Origin: Hyperoodon ampullatus
Taxonomy: Eukaryota; Chordata; Mammalia; Artiodactyla; Ziphiidae
Assembly (NCBI GenBank): GCA_949752795.1
Contig: OX457061.1
Coordinates: forward strand, 34,042,425-34,106,424
Reading direction: 5' to 3'
DNA: 64,000 bases
Shown piece by piece: positions 48,418 through 60,317 of this stretch. Position 1 is the stretch's first letter, and every line of letters begins with the position of its first letter. The position numbers and the translations under genes are program-made. The notes below the pieces were generated by a model. That model saw only the letters and a program-made list of their open reading frames with translations, was not told where the DNA came from and did not search any database.

Positions 48418-50709
48418 AAAGTAGAATCTAATCTAATTGGTTGGTTCTCAACTGTCCTCAATTCAATCCAAGCTTCTAGTCTAGCATTTGAGACCCTTTC
48501 TCATAGGCTCCTGTGACATCTCTAGCCTCAAGCATTGCATTTACATTAGAAGATTAGATGTGGGGAGTGAGGAAGAGGGAAGGATGAATTCCTTTCCTCT
48601 GCCCAAGCAAAGATGGCCTGTCATACAGAACAAAGAAATTCATTAGGTTCCCATAGGGTCCTCTGTGCCAAACTGTCCCCCGTCTAAAGAAAAAGACAGA
48701 TTAGGGCTTTGGTAAAGGAACAGGAGGAAAAGGGGAAGAGAAACAACTGGGGCTAAGGAAGTTTTCTGGGAAACTTAATAAGAGCAGAAGTAGTTGAAGG
48801 ATTAGGTGACATCGATAAGAAAGAAAAGAGGGATTTTTAAGACATAAGAAATACTGCTGTGGAACATATAAGAATGTTAATAAAGAACTCATGGGAATTT
48901 CTGTTTGCTGAATTGTTTCTTGGAACATGGCTCTAGGGAACTGGATTATGTGGGAAACAACTGTATAAGGATTTCAGTTATGAGCACCACCAAGTTCCAC
49001 TGGTGGTATCTCAAAATCACAGAACCTGAGGATTAGACACTTGACCTGGCATGGACAGCTGTGAGGGACAAACTTTTCCTCACATTGGATTGACATCTGT
49101 AACTCTCTGAAGAAACCATTAATTGGTCTTGGGTCTACTTTTCAGGTTGTGCAAGGCAAGCTAATTCTTCCATGTGACAACACTTAGGCTATTTAAAGGC
49201 AATGCACGTGGACCCCCTAAGCCTCCTCTTCTTCCACTCCTTATGGAAAGACAGTACAGAGTAGAAAGAGGAGTAAGGAACTGGACTCAGAAGACCCGAG
49301 TTCAAATCTGGCTCCATTATTATAATCTGTATGAGCTTGGGCAAACTACTCAAAATGTTAGTCGAACCTGATTTTGATAGTGTTATATCCCCTCATCAGA
49401 TTGATCCCTATCCACCGCCTCCAGGTTTCAGGCTTGAGCATCTAGGTGGATGGTAGGACTCCTCATATATAGACAGAGGATACAGGGGCGAGAGCGGTTA
49501 TACAGGGGAAGGCAATGAGTTCCATTTGGGGCGTGCTGACTTAGAGATGTCCAGAGGCCCCTAGACTGTGGATTATGGAGCTCGGGGAAGAGAAATGATC
49601 TAGATTTAGTCCTCAGGAGAGTACCTCCACCTTCTGAAGACAACTCCTTTCCCTTCCACCTCAAGGAAACTGGTTAGTCTTAGTATTGGGGTTATCACAC
49701 TGAGGGCTGAGCTTTGGGAATGAGGTTCACTGTCTGTTTGACAAGGAATTCTTTTCTTTGCTGGGAGCTTGACTCAGAGATTCCCAAAGGCCAACATATT
49801 GAAGAGTTTGATTCCTAGGTCTCGACAGTCTTAGGCTCGAAACATTCAGATTCAGTAAAGTGGGGGTGGGATCTAGGAATTTGCTTTCGTGAAAAGAAAC
49901 GTACTTTGGCCTTTTCCTTACTAGATTCTCTTTCTTCCCTCCTTAGCTGCTAAAATTACAGGGCCTGGTTCACCTTTCCTCCAAAGGTCAAGGGTGGGTG
50001 GTGTCCCAAAAAACAAAGCTAGGATCAAGGGTACCACCTCAGGGAGAAATGTGTTTCTTGGTCTAATTTTTTCATGTTTTCTTTCTCCACATTAGGGGAG
50101 AGTCTCAGCGTTGCTTTCAAGAAGGATCTCATGGTTTTTTTGGTCTTGGGCCAGAGGAGCAAAAGTAGGTGTTATCCCATGAGAAAATACGGCCCAAGAA
50201 AGCATGAGCAACATAGAGTGTCTCTACCTAGAGGGACCTCACCAGAGACCCCCAGGAGCCCACATATGCCTTAAATGGCTGGTGACAGGTGTGCATGGTT
50301 GTGGGTGCCAGGCAGTGGAGGTTATGGGTGCAGTGTGCCAACAGTCTCTATATCCTTCCATCATTGATACCACTGTGTGCTGACCCAGAGAGAAGGGTCA
50401 CAAAGGGTGATGTGAAAGACAGCATCCAAGCATGCAAAATCCTGAGAGGTGAAGTAAAAGGAGTGAAATGTGACCATTGGCTTTAGCCTGAAGGATGTGG
50501 GGATGGACCCTGAGAGTCCCTGTGCCCATGGACGTTACAGGCTAGATGGAGCAATTGGCCTTAAGCTAGCACAGCACCTCTCCCACCTGTGATGACAGAA
50601 AGCGCTAAGGACAGCAAGCATGGGCAGTGGGGGAGGAGCCTGTGAAACAGAGCATGTCAGGCTCTGAGTGTCTTAGTGAAGTGGGATGCACAGGTCGAGT
50701 GACAGAGGG
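48418..50709. other. Intergenic DNA between ACTL7B and ACTL7A
   Basis: No gene seen. A MIR lies at about 49250-49350 ('gttcaaatctggctcc') and a reverse MER5A-like piece at about 49765-49905 ('cattcagattcagtaaag'). The rest is unassigned. Confidence 0.4.
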
Positions 50710-51180
50710 TGAAGAATGGTCCCCCAAAGATATTCACATCTGAATTCCTGGAACCTGTGAATATGTTACCTTTCATGGTAAAAGGGACTTTGCAGATGTG
50801 AGCTAAGGAGTTTGCAATGGGGAGATTAACAACCCTCGATTATCCAGGTGGGCCCACAGTAATAAGAAGTATCTTAAGAAGAGGGAGACAGGAGGGTCAA
50901 GTTCAGATAAGGAGATATGACGGTGGAAGCAGAAGTCTGAGAGGTCTTTGAAGAGGAAGGAAGGGGCCACAAGCCAAGGAAGGTAGGCAGCATCTAAGGG
51001 CTGGAAAAGGATTATCCCTTAGAGCCTCCAGAAGGAACGAGGCCCTGCTGAGACTGTGATTTTAGCCCACTAAGACTGACTGTGGGCTTCTAACCTCCAG
51101 AATTGCAGGATAATAAATTTGTGTTTTAAGCCATGACATTTGTGGTAATTTGTTACAGTCTAAATAGGAAACTAATATAG
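50710..51180 (+). mobile_element. MaLR/MLT1 LTR
   Basis: A long, well-preserved MLT1-type LTR: 'ggaacctgtgaatatgttac', 'gggactttgcagatgtgagc', 'gattatccaggtgggccc', 'gccacaagccaaggaag' and 'aatttgttacagtctaaat'. Solo. Confidence 0.85.
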
Positions 51181-52019
51181 GCTCTTACAAGACTCCAGGG
51201 CAGTAAAAATGTACTAAGCAACTGCATATTTCTCAGAAATCGAGAGGTGGGTTTAGGAGAAAGAAAATGGATGATTCTAAACTAAATACACCTTTGGTTG
51301 TCATACAAGTTCTCTTGAAATAAAGTCAGACAATCCAAGTTGGCCATGCAAACCCCTGAAAAGCAGAGGTAAGTAAACTATTTCTCAGGCAGCCAGGCAT
51401 AGAGAAAAGTACTTTCTTATTCTTCTTTCAAAATTCAATACCATCTCCTCCTCTACCCATTGAACCAAGAAGCTGCCCCTATCACATAGTCGCAAGGCTC
51501 ATGAAACTGGACTCGGTCCTTTTCTTCTCTCATATCCCAGAAGGAGTAAAGAGCATCCCCAGTAACTTCCTTAAAGGAGAAAGCCCACCATTGTAGTGAT
51601 TGCCTCTTTAATAAGAGCACGGTGTTGCATAACAGAAGGATGGATCCTGGGCACCTTGAGAGCAGCAGGTGTCAGCACCAACAGGCCCAACTTCAGAGAT
51701 GGCATGTGATACAGTGGCCAAGCAGCCTCAGAGACACATGTTGGGTCACATCAAGGGACACCCCTGGGAAGAAGTCGCAGTCAGCAGAACTTGGCACTGC
51801 TGGCTGGATATCCTTGGGTGGGCTATGTACCCAAGAGCCTCAGTGTTCTCATCAGTGGGACTGTAGGGTCTAATTTCATTGTCAACCCAATGACCTGGAC
51901 AAAGGAGGAGTATGTGCGCAAATATGTGTCCAAAAATAATTCCCCTGCAGGTTGCCCTAAGAAATAAGTGGGACAGAAGTGCTTGGCATGGTCACCATAG
52001 CAGCCATTGGTCCTGCTAA
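51181..52019. other. Unassigned intergenic sequence
   Basis: No gene or named repeat recognised. Short open frames at 51622-51873 lack family motifs. Confidence 0.35.
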
Positions 52020-52765
52020 AATCTAAATCAGATGGTGTCAACTCTCTGCTCAAAGTTCTCTAGTGCTTTCTGACCTCACACAGAGTTAGAGCCGAAGCCC
52101 TAGCAATGGCCTATGAGGCCTAACGTGAGCTGCTCTCCCTCCCCGACCCCTTCTCCCATCTCTACTTTTCCTTGCTCTCTCCACTGCAGCCACACTGGTC
52201 TTCTTGGAATCCTCTAACTTGGGAAGCAGCAAACCTTTTCTGTAAAGGGCCAGAGAGTCGATACTCATTTTCAGCTTTGTAGGCCATACAGTACTTATTG
52301 CAATGACTCAACTCTGAGGTTGTAGCATAAAAGCAGAGATAGACAATATGTGAACGAATGAGCATGGCTGTGATCCAATAAAACTTTATTAAAAAAATAG
52401 GCTGCAGTTCTGAGTTTGCAGACCCTGCTCTAACCCACAGTCGTCTGCCCCTGCTGCTCCCTGATATACACGTTGCACTCTCCCTCACCTCCTGCAGGTC
52501 CTCACTCAAGTGTCACCATCTCAGGGAGAAAAATACATGGCACATGAACACAGCCACCCTCCCCCCAGCCTTCCCTGCTTTGCTTTTCTCTTTTGCCATT
52601 AACATCTTCTAACATATATTTATTTTGGTTATTGTCTGTCTCTCCCCAGTCCCCACTGACTCGAATGTAAGCTCTACAAGGGCAGAGATTTTTGTCTTTC
52701 TTTTTCACAGCCGCCTGCCTTGCACATAGCAAGCCCTCAATACATATTAATTGATTGGATAAACC
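52020..52765 (+). mobile_element. L2 LINE 3' portion, split by a hAT element
   Basis: L2 text in order: 'tcaactctctgctcaaagtt', 'atggcctatgaggcctaac', 'cactgcagccacactggtct', then after the insertion 'ctcactcaagtgtcaccatc', 'attgtctgtctctccccagt', 'cttgcacatagcaagccctc'. It ends about 250 bp upstream of ACTL7A. Confidence 0.88.
52219..52426 (+). mobile_element. hAT-type non-autonomous DNA transposon
   Basis: It contains 'aaaccttttctgtaaagggc', 'gctttgtaggccatacagta' and 'ccaataaaactttatt', a common mammalian MER repeat. Flanks CCTCTAAC (52211-52218) and GCTCTAAC (52427-52434) form the 8-bp duplication expected of hAT elements. Inserted in an L2. Confidence 0.8.
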
Positions 52766-52899
52766 ATGTTTATTACAAAATTTAGAAAAAAGTAAGTCAC
52801 TTTAAAAACGCTTTCAAATCTACCCTTAGGGTAGACAGGACAGGACAAAGGTTCCCAGTATCTAGAAAGCCCTGGGACACTGGATTATGTCATAATGGG

Positions 52900-52907
52900 T
52901 GATGTCA
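52900..52907 (+). promoter_or_regulatory. CRE-variant site upstream of ACTL7A
   Basis: TGATGTCA, reverse complement of the octamer upstream of ACTL7B, ends 101 bp before the ACTL7A ATG at 53009. A second palindromic TTATGTCATAA lies just left (52885-52895). A likely CREM/CREB-type germ-cell site. Confidence 0.55.
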
Positions 52908-53008
52908 TCACTGGGGAAATTCTCAAGTTGCCCTCTGCTTTAAGCCTCTCAGGACTTGAGGCCAGTGGGATTGAGGAAATTTCTGAGAGCAAAATGGCTC
53001 TCGAGAGC

Positions 53009-54316
53009 ATGTGGGCTCCACAGGCGGCAATCATAGGGGATGGGGCTTCCGAGAGAATGGGTGAACAGGCCTCCCTGCAGACACGGGTCCTCCAGACTGC
53101 CTCCTTAAAGGATGGCCCAGCAAAGCGGGCAGTGTGGGTTCGCCGTAACCATTCAGAGCCGGAAGAACCTACGAAATCACCTGTGGTCAATAAGACGTCC
53201 AAGCTAGCGTTGACCAAAGCAGTGGTCGTGGACCTTGGCACGGGCTACTGTAAATGTGGCTTTGCTGGGCTGCCAAAGCCCACCCACGTGATCTCATCCA
53301 CAGTGGGCAAACCCTACATGGAGACAGCCAAAACTGGGGACAATCGCAAGGAGACATTCGTGGGGCACGAGCTTGTCAACCCAGAGGTTCGTCTCAAGCT
53401 AATTAATCCTCTGCGACGTGGCATCATCGTGGACTGGGATACAGTGCAGGATACCTGGGACTATCTCTTCCATCAAGAGATGAAGATTGCCCCAGAGGAG
53501 CACGGGGTCTTGGTTTCAGACCCACCCCTGAGCCCACACACCAATAGAGAGAAGTACGCTGAAATGCTGTTTGAGACCTTCAAAACTCCCGCAATGCATA
53601 TCGCCTACCAGTCCCGCCTGTCCATGTACTCCTACGGAAGGACCTCCGGCCTGGTTGTGGAGGTCGGCCACGGTGTGTCCTACGTAGTTCCCATCTATGA
53701 GGGCTATCCTTTGCCCAGCATCACCGGACGGCTGGACTATGCGGGTTCTGACTTGACAACCTACTTGATGGGCCTGATGAACAATTCGGGGAAACACTTC
53801 ACTGAGGACCAGCTGGGCATTGTGGAGGACATCAAGAAGAAATGCTGCTTTGTGGCCGTGGACCCCACTGAAGAGAAGAAAGTCCCAGCTACTGAGCATA
53901 CGATCCGGTACACCCTGCCGGATGGGCAGGAGATACACCTGTGCCAGGAAAGGTTCCTCTGCTCAGAAATGTTCTTCAAGCCTTCTCTGATCAAGTCCAT
54001 GCAGCTGGGCCTCCACATCCAGACAGCGTGCTGCCTTAACAAGTGTGACATCGCCCTCAAACGAGACCTCATGGGGAATATCCTACTCTGTGGGGGGAGC
54101 AGCATGCTCAGCGGTTTCCCTAACCGTCTGCAGAAGGAGCTGAACAACATGTGTCCTAATGACACCCCCCAGGTAAACGTGTTGCCCGAAAGAGACACTG
54201 CGGTGTGGACGGGTGGCTCCATCCTAGCATCACTTCGGGGCTTCCAACCACTGTGGGTCCACCGCTTTGAGTACGAGGAACACGGGCCTTTCTTCCTCTA
54301 CAGAAGGTGCTTCTGA
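53009..54316 (+). CDS. ACTL7A: Actin-like protein 7A, testis-specific, intronless
   Basis: Single-exon gene for a 435-residue actin-like protein of the sperm subacrosomal/acrosomal region; loss in mice and humans gives acrosome detachment and failed fertilisation. Residues 1-70 form a basic, mixed tail (starting MWAPQAAI). The actin fold begins with [17 protein letters not shown] near 71-87. The second phosphate loop reads EVGHG (actin DSGDG), while the Gln137 equivalent ([12 protein letters not shown]) is kept. [12 protein letters not shown] and [10 protein letters not shown] are actin-type segments, and the end is FFLYRRCF. The start at 53009 is chosen because it gives exactly the human length and N-terminus. 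An in-frame ATG at 52895 would add 38 codons over the CRE site, and I reject it. A's at -3 support the chosen start. Frame intact. It diverges from ACTL7B and converges on ELP1. Confidence 0.98.
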   Translation: MWAPQAAIIGDGASERMGEQASLQTRVLQTASLKDGPAKRAVWVRRNHSEPEEPTKSPVVNKTSKLALTKAVVVDLGTGYCKCGFAGLPKPTHVISSTVGKPYMETAKTGDNRKETFVGHELVNPEVRLKLINPLRRGIIVDWDTVQDTWDYLFHQEMKIAPEEHGVLVSDPPLSPHTNREKYAEMLFETFKTPAMHIAYQSRLSMYSYGRTSGLVVEVGHGVSYVVPIYEGYPLPSITGRLDYAGSDLTTYLMGLMNNSGKHFTEDQLGIVEDIKKKCCFVAVDPTEEKKVPATEHTIRYTLPDGQEIHLCQERFLCSEMFFKPSLIKSMQLGLHIQTACCLNKCDIALKRDLMGNILLCGGSSMLSGFPNRLQKELNNMCPNDTPQVNVLPERDTAVWTGGSILASLRGFQPLWVHRFEYEEHGPFFLYRRCF

Positions 54317-54419
54317 ACTCCGATGAAGCATGGTCTCTCTGGTGGCCACACATCAGCTTTGCTGGATGAGCACCCATCCCACACAGAGAGAGCTGAGCCA
54401 GCCATTTCACTCCTGCAGT

Positions 54420-54425
54420 ATTAAA
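54420..54425 (+). terminator. ACTL7A poly(A) signal (ATTAAA)
   Basis: ATTAAA lies 104 bp past the stop, with a GT-rich stretch (CAGTGTGTTTCT) about 25 bp beyond, as expected for cleavage and polyadenylation. Confidence 0.65.
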
Positions 54426-54429
54426 CAAT

Positions 54430-56530
54430 CCTCACGTTTCCCTCCACAGTGTGTTTCTCTATTTCCTCACGCAATGAGATCTTCATGCATGCAGCATCGG
54501 CCTTAAAATGTCCATTTACCAAAACAACAGCGAGGGGGTTGGGGGAGAAGGGGGGAATGATCATGGACCAAAAAGATGTACTTTATAGGTTGATTGCTTA
54601 AGTATTTGGGGCAGAAACTACCTCTAGAATTATTCTGTCCCTTATTTTGTATATTCCCCACTTTATGTACTATAGTATTGTTAAACTCTGCTTGGAAGGG
54701 GGAGTGGGATAAAGATAGATTAGATAGATAGAGTAAATGCTGTTGTGGCATATAAGAAGATCCCTTTCAATAAACACCAACAGGAAGTATGCTGTAATGG
54801 TTCAGTCTCCCACAAAGCAGCAGAGTGCATTTCATACTTGATCAGTGACTCTGAAGGCTTGGAAAGAGCTGACGAAGATGTCTGATGCCTGCTTTAACTG
54901 TACTTTCTTTTAGTTCCAATAGTCATTTATGTCTCAATACCAGTTCTTACCAAGCCATCATGGTGACTGGCTGCTGAAACCTGGTGTATTATGAGCAAGA
55001 TATGTGTATCTTAAGGGAAAAACTCTTCAGGGAATAGGTGCTATATAGATTTCCCCCTTTAAAAAATTGGGGGCAGATTTATCTTGGGTTATCAGCACTA
55101 AGGTCATGAGGGTGCAACCTACAGCCATTCTCCAGACACTTCAAGCAGCAGATGCTCATCTCCGTCCAGACTGGATTCTCCATCAACCTGCAGGGTATAC
55201 AACTGGAGTCTGGAACGGGCGCAGGATAGAGGCTGCCAGTTCTGCAGTGTGGGTTTGTGGGAGGCTGGTCCATGCTGGTCATTCTAACCCAAGTAAGGAA
55301 CTGAAGGAACGTAAAGATCCTCATGGTCCGGGAAGCCCTTCCAGAGCCCAGCATGTTCTGTGATATTCCTGTGGGGCAGTTTATAATTGGACCTTCAGTT
55401 TTTTTAGAACAGTCCCCAGTACATGCTCTGCCCTGTCTCCAACATTGGCAGACAGCATAAAATAGTGGAAAGAACATGGGCTTTAGATTCTGCAATTTGA
55501 AACTGTTTTGCTTCCAACGAGCTGCGTGACCTGAGTCTGCTCACCTGTAAAATTGAATTCAAATGCCTACCTCACACAGCTGATGTAAATATCAGAGGTA
55601 AACATCTGAATACCTGTGTGTGGCCTCCAGGAGGTGATCACAAGTGTTGTTAGCTAGTATTATTTTGTAGAATTCTACCTCTTATAAAGGAGCCCAAATG
55701 CCCTACTATGATCCTGAGCCACACATACACCCAAAGACGCACACATTCAATCACTCATAGGAGAGTGGTGGCATCTCTACCATTCCCAGGGAAAAGCCCT
55801 ACAGAACCACTCTCAGAGCCTCCAGGTTTGCCTAGACAGCCTTGAAAGACCTAAATGCCCCACCCTGGAGGCCTGGTCAGTAAGCACAGCTGGCTGGCAC
55901 TAGCAAGCTGGAGTAGAGAAGCAGAAATAGCCACAGAAGGGCTTAGTCAGCAAGGACTAAGCCTTACCCTGGAGGATCAGGGAATCAGCTAGGAGTTGGG
56001 TACATTGACTTGAGAGAGGTATGCCTCGTTCACCTCAGTTTCTGCCCAAACCACTACTGTCAACACTCTATGAACATTCACTGATGGGCAGGTTGAAGTT
56101 TGGTTAATTCTTAACCTTTGGACCTCTTTGGCAGGGTGGTAAAGCCTATGGACCCCTCAGAATAATAGAATAATATTTTTAACTGCATCAGATAAAATAC
56201 ATAGGATCACAGAAAGACTCTATTTTAGATCCCTTAAGGGATCTATGAACCCCCAGTCGGTTACCCCCCAAAAGGTGAGGGTCTTGATGAAGGGGAGGCA
56301 TGGGACGTGGTTCTAGAGAATGGGAACTCCCAGGCCATCCTAGGACCAAATGCTATACCGCATTTTAAAATGAAAAATACCAATATAAGGCTAAACAACG
56401 GTGTGATCTCATTCAAAGCACTTTTATGAATTCTCTCACTTGATCCATATAAGTCACACTTGCAGAAAAAAAGCATCCTCCTCACACATAAAAAGAGATG
56501 AATAGTTTTTAGTAAGTATTTGGACGTCAT
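54430..56530. other. Intergenic DNA between ACTL7A and ELP1
   Basis: No gene seen. A GATA-type short repeat lies at 54713-54731, and a MIR on the plus strand at about 55450-55680 ('aaagaacatgggctttagat'). The remainder is unassigned. Confidence 0.45.
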
Positions 56531-56538
56531 CTTAGCCC

Positions 56539-56748
56539 AGTGGTTCTCAACTGAGGACAATTTTGAACCCCAAGGGACATTTGGCAATGTCTAAAGATAT
56601 TGGCGATTATCATAACAGGAGTAGAGGGTACGTAGCACTGGCATCAAATGTGTAGAGGCCAGGGATACTGCTATACATCCTATAGGCACAGGACAGCAAA
56701 GAATGCCGTAACCCAAAATATCAACAGTGCCGAGACTGAGAAACCCAG
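56539..56748 (+). mobile_element. MER20-like hAT element, complete
   Basis: It starts 'agtggttctcaactgagg' and ends 'agtgccgagactgagaaacc'. Internal text 'ggacatttggcaatgtct' and 'aggccagggatactgctata' match MER20. The 8-bp flanks CTTAGCCC and GTTAGCCC mark a hAT insertion. MER20 copies are known to serve as enhancers in placental mammals. Confidence 0.8.
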
Positions 56749-56756
56749 GTTAGCCC

Positions 56757-57260
56757 AGTGGGCACACAAGGTTGTAGAAAAGCAAGATTCAGTGAGATTC
56801 AATGACTTTGTTCAAGGACACTAAGATGAGTGGACCCATGACTTTATCCTTTCTGTATACCAAGAGGACATCTGTTGGTCTTGAAGTTCCTGGGACTTCA
56901 AAGCTAGTAAGAGTAATGGAGGAACAGCCTAGTGTAAGCATGAAGCATAGGCAAGGACTTAGGGAGCACAGAGAAAATAAGAATCAAGAGCAGGCCTTCA
57001 GGGTTGCCAAACATCACCATATTAACTTTGGCTTGTCTACAGATCTCAGACATTTATGGTTACCTAGCATCTAAGATGTTCATCCTCAACTCAGTTGCTA
57101 CTAAATATGACAGACAAGGAAGGACAGCCAAAGACTCCTAAGGCTTGTCCAGGTGGTGCTTCTAGTGAAGCAAAGAAGGTTATGGGCCGACACGGGAGGA
57201 GGAAAAAAGCTAATTTTGCTTCCCAAACTTGTAGTCACCTTAAATTACTAAGAATCGTCA
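56757..57260. other. Unassigned sequence
   Basis: No gene recognised. The frame at 56802-57074 lacks family features. Confidence 0.35.
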
Positions 57261-57262
57261 GT

Positions 57263-57272
57263 TTTATTTATT
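57263..57272 (-). terminator. Candidate ELP1 poly(A) signals (double AATAAA)
   Basis: Two overlapping AATAAA hexamers on the minus strand lie about 2.2 kb past the ELP1 stop. Another AATAAA lies at 57389-57394. Either could end the ELP1 transcript. The choice cannot be made from sequence alone. Confidence 0.35.
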
Positions 57273-59447
57273 TTTAAAAACAGCCTCTTCAATTACGGCT
57301 ATGAAAAACCCCTCAGAGGTGTGCACATGTATGCATACACACACATAAATATATGTGTGTATATATGTAGATATATGTGAAAAATAAATTTATTTTAAAA
57401 TATGCAGCAGTGCTAAGAAATAACACCAAGCTCTATTCATAAAGGCATAATAAAAACATTAGCGCCTGCCTCAGTTTTTTAAAAAGTCTAAATATAAAAT
57501 ACACTTTGATTACAGGAGACAATCCTCTGCAAGTTTCCTCTTGATGTCTGGAGCATCTGAACAAAGCTGATTCCATGGGACAAACTAAATAACTGAGGCT
57601 TTTAGCTTCCTGCAGCATGAATTTGGGAAGATCCCAAATTTGGGGGAAGAGTTATATACTCTTCTCTAGAAGTTGACAGAATCTTTCCCCCAAATTAAGC
57701 ATTCATCACTCCCAGGAGTTTCTCCTTTGCCTTTACACAGCATTTTCCCCCATAAATTCGCCCTTGACTTTGCCTTCAATTTGGAAGGTCTGCTCCCACC
57801 TGCTACTTCTCCAAATGAATAAAATTCCATCTTGCTCAGAGGACAGAGTCCCTTTACTATTATCCAGAGCAAGAGCACTATAATATATTAAAATGTCATG
57901 TAATTAACCATGTTCATTAATCCACACCAAAGAGTAGTCACAAAGCAGTTGCAGCCTTTCAACGTTGGGCACTTAATTATAGATCTTCTTTTTCTATTAT
58001 TTTGAGAAAATTTTCAGACACACAGAAAAGCTGAATTATACAGTGAACACACCTAGATTCTATAGTTTACATTTTGCTAGATTAGGGAAAGCCTTCTTTA
58101 GTTACACAACTCTGGGTATACCTATACTCTGACTTCCTGTTAGTTTACGTAGAGTAATAAAGGTCTGTTTCCGGTACTAAAAGCATGAAAGCGATTGATA
58201 ACCTTACCCAAGAGTCAGCCACAAAACTGTTGTCAAAACAGACAGAGCGGGCTTCCCTGGTGGCGCAGCGGTTGTGAGTCCGCCTGCCGATGCAGGGGAC
58301 ACGGCTTCGTGCCCCGGCCCCAGAGGATCCCACATGCCGCGGAGCGCCTGGGCCCGTGAGCCATGGCCGCTGAGCCTGCGCGTCGGGAGCCTGTGCTCCG
58401 CAACGGGAGAGGCCACAGCAGTGAGAGGCCCGCGTACAGCAAAACAACAACAACAACAAAACTGAGCTTTTTCTAGACTCACCAAAAAGAGATAACATTC
58501 TCATTTCTTCCAAAGAAAACAACTAAAAGACAGAGGTCAGTTAAGCACCATCAAGAAAAATAAATGAAATGGCCTAGATACTAACAAAAACATTATGTTA
58601 AAAGAAGCAACATTTGGAGAAAAAGGAGTAACTTACTACTGTTCATGCCTATGATGCACACTGCTCACCATCCCAAACGTACGCAATACTGTTTCAGAAA
58701 TTCTAATCTCTTCCAGCCCTAACACTGCTAACTCTAGCAGAACATTCACAGGCAATAAAAATAGTCCGTATGGACACTAGTGATAGGAGGCTCAAACCAG
58801 TTATAACTGGAAGCACACGACATGGTAAGATATTACAAAATAAGCAATGTCAGCATAGGAAAGCTTAGAATATCAAAGGAGAGATTTTGCCTTTCATTCT
58901 GCTTTAGTTCAAGGTGAAGTCATTTAAATGATTAAATTTGACCAAATGTTGGGAGCACTAATAGCCATGTTGTTTATATATAAGGCTTTCCTCAAGGAAC
59001 ATAAAACAATTTAAAAACGTTATTTTACTTTTCTTCACACTTTTGAGGTAGCAGCCACGAAACATTCCCAATTAACTGAGGCACAAATCAATTCTGTGAT
59101 TTGTCTACTGTCCCAATATGATTCCGACCTGTAGCTGGGAATGAAACCCAATGTCCTGATTACCATAAATACCAGAAATACGCTCTCAATCAGCACTAAG
59201 TAGAAGAACGGTAATTTTTACGAAATGATGCTATATGGGTTAAAGCTTAAAGCCTTGCTAACGATTAAGATTATATGCAAAGTAAAATAGAAATGGTGTC
59301 TGCTGAGGTCTGCTGCACAGAGCAGCTCTCTGTAATGCTAAGGTAGATGGTCTTTTTCTCCCCAGTTCCCAGCAGCCAGGCCTTGAGGAGTGAGGAGTGG
59401 AAGGAAAACAGCCTTCTCTGCCAGAGCCCTCCTAACTGGGGTCAGAG
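57273..59447 (-). other. ELP1: Probable ELP1 3' UTR
   Basis: Minus-strand DNA after the ELP1 stop with no splice-site evidence, running to AATAAA signals at 57389 or 57263. Human ELP1 has a 3' UTR of roughly 1.5 kb (from memory), so the length is plausible once the SINE insertion at 58249-58460 is subtracted. The right part (59300-59447) is the best candidate for conserved UTR. Confidence 0.5.
58249..58460 (+). mobile_element. CHR-2 type SINE in the ELP1 3' UTR region
   Basis: Short CHR SINE, antisense to ELP1, with a CAA-repeat tail (CAACAACAACAACAA) in place of a pure poly(A). The flanking duplication is only approximate (AAAAC...GAGC). Slightly diverged head. Confidence 0.92.
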
Positions 59448-59515
59448 TCACTCTAGAAGGCTCAGTTTCCACTGAGTTCTTTTGTTGATATTTGGTGGTA
59501 TAAAAAGCTCAGCAC
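59448..59515 (-). CDS. ELP1: ELP1 last coding exon (C-terminus), partial gene
   Basis: ELP1 (IKBKAP/IKAP) is the scaffold subunit of the Elongator complex, which modifies wobble uridines of tRNA in the cytoplasm; human mutations cause familial dysautonomia. On the minus strand an acceptor (TTTCCTTTCAG) ends at 59516. The exon then gives, after two bases of a split codon, [20 protein letters not shown], Glu and a TGA stop at 59448-59450. As I recall it, human ELP1 ends [20 protein letters not shown], so the match is nearly complete and in the same codon phase. Only this last exon is in the window; upstream exons should lie beyond 64000. The position next to ACTL7A and the orientation agree with the human locus. 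Confidence 0.9.
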
Positions 59516-60317
59516 CTGAAAGGAAAGAGAAAATGTGATAGATACACTCTTTCAAGTTGGTGGGAGCTGAGACAGTAACTCTAAGCTAACACTAGGCGAC
59601 GGGGCTTTGTACCTACAACACGACCATCAGAACCAGAGTTAATGTTTCTGTGACCCTAACAACCTCCCAGTCAGAGCAAACACAGCCTGGAGGCCCTGCC
59701 CCAAGAAGAGGAATTCCACTTCAACTTTAGGCATGTGGGAGGGTTGAAGAAAAAAAAATGCCCACTGAGTGATTCAAAGTGGAAGAACGTTCTGTATTTC
59801 AAATGGGAGGGGGTGGTAGTTGTGGTGCTTACAAGGCCGAATGCATGTATTAAATTTCACCAAACTATGCACAAAAGAGCTGTACATTTCACTGTGTGTC
59901 AAATTTACCTCAATTATAAGAGTAAAAAAAAGTGCTGGCGTGTATTCAGTAAAGTTAATGGACAGAAAATACTTATAATAAAAATTTCTAAAAACACACT
60001 GATCAATAAAAATATCCCTACTTAAAAAAAAAAAAATAACTGGAAGAGGTGGGTGATGGTTGGGGGAAATTTGTCACCGTTAGCTAAAACTCGCAGGCCC
60101 TTTTTCAGTTAGATTTATGGAGCCTCCTACTTAAGTAGAAATCATATACAGGAAGTAGAGACATGAGAAAATATGTATATAGAGAGACGTTCTTTCTTAG
60201 TATTATTCAGGGTACACCTATATATATGACCCATACAGACATGCAAAATTATTTTAGAAGAATATTTTAAAATGTGTGAAAAATGCTCAAGATAAAATGT
60301 TTTAAAAACATGGTTTT

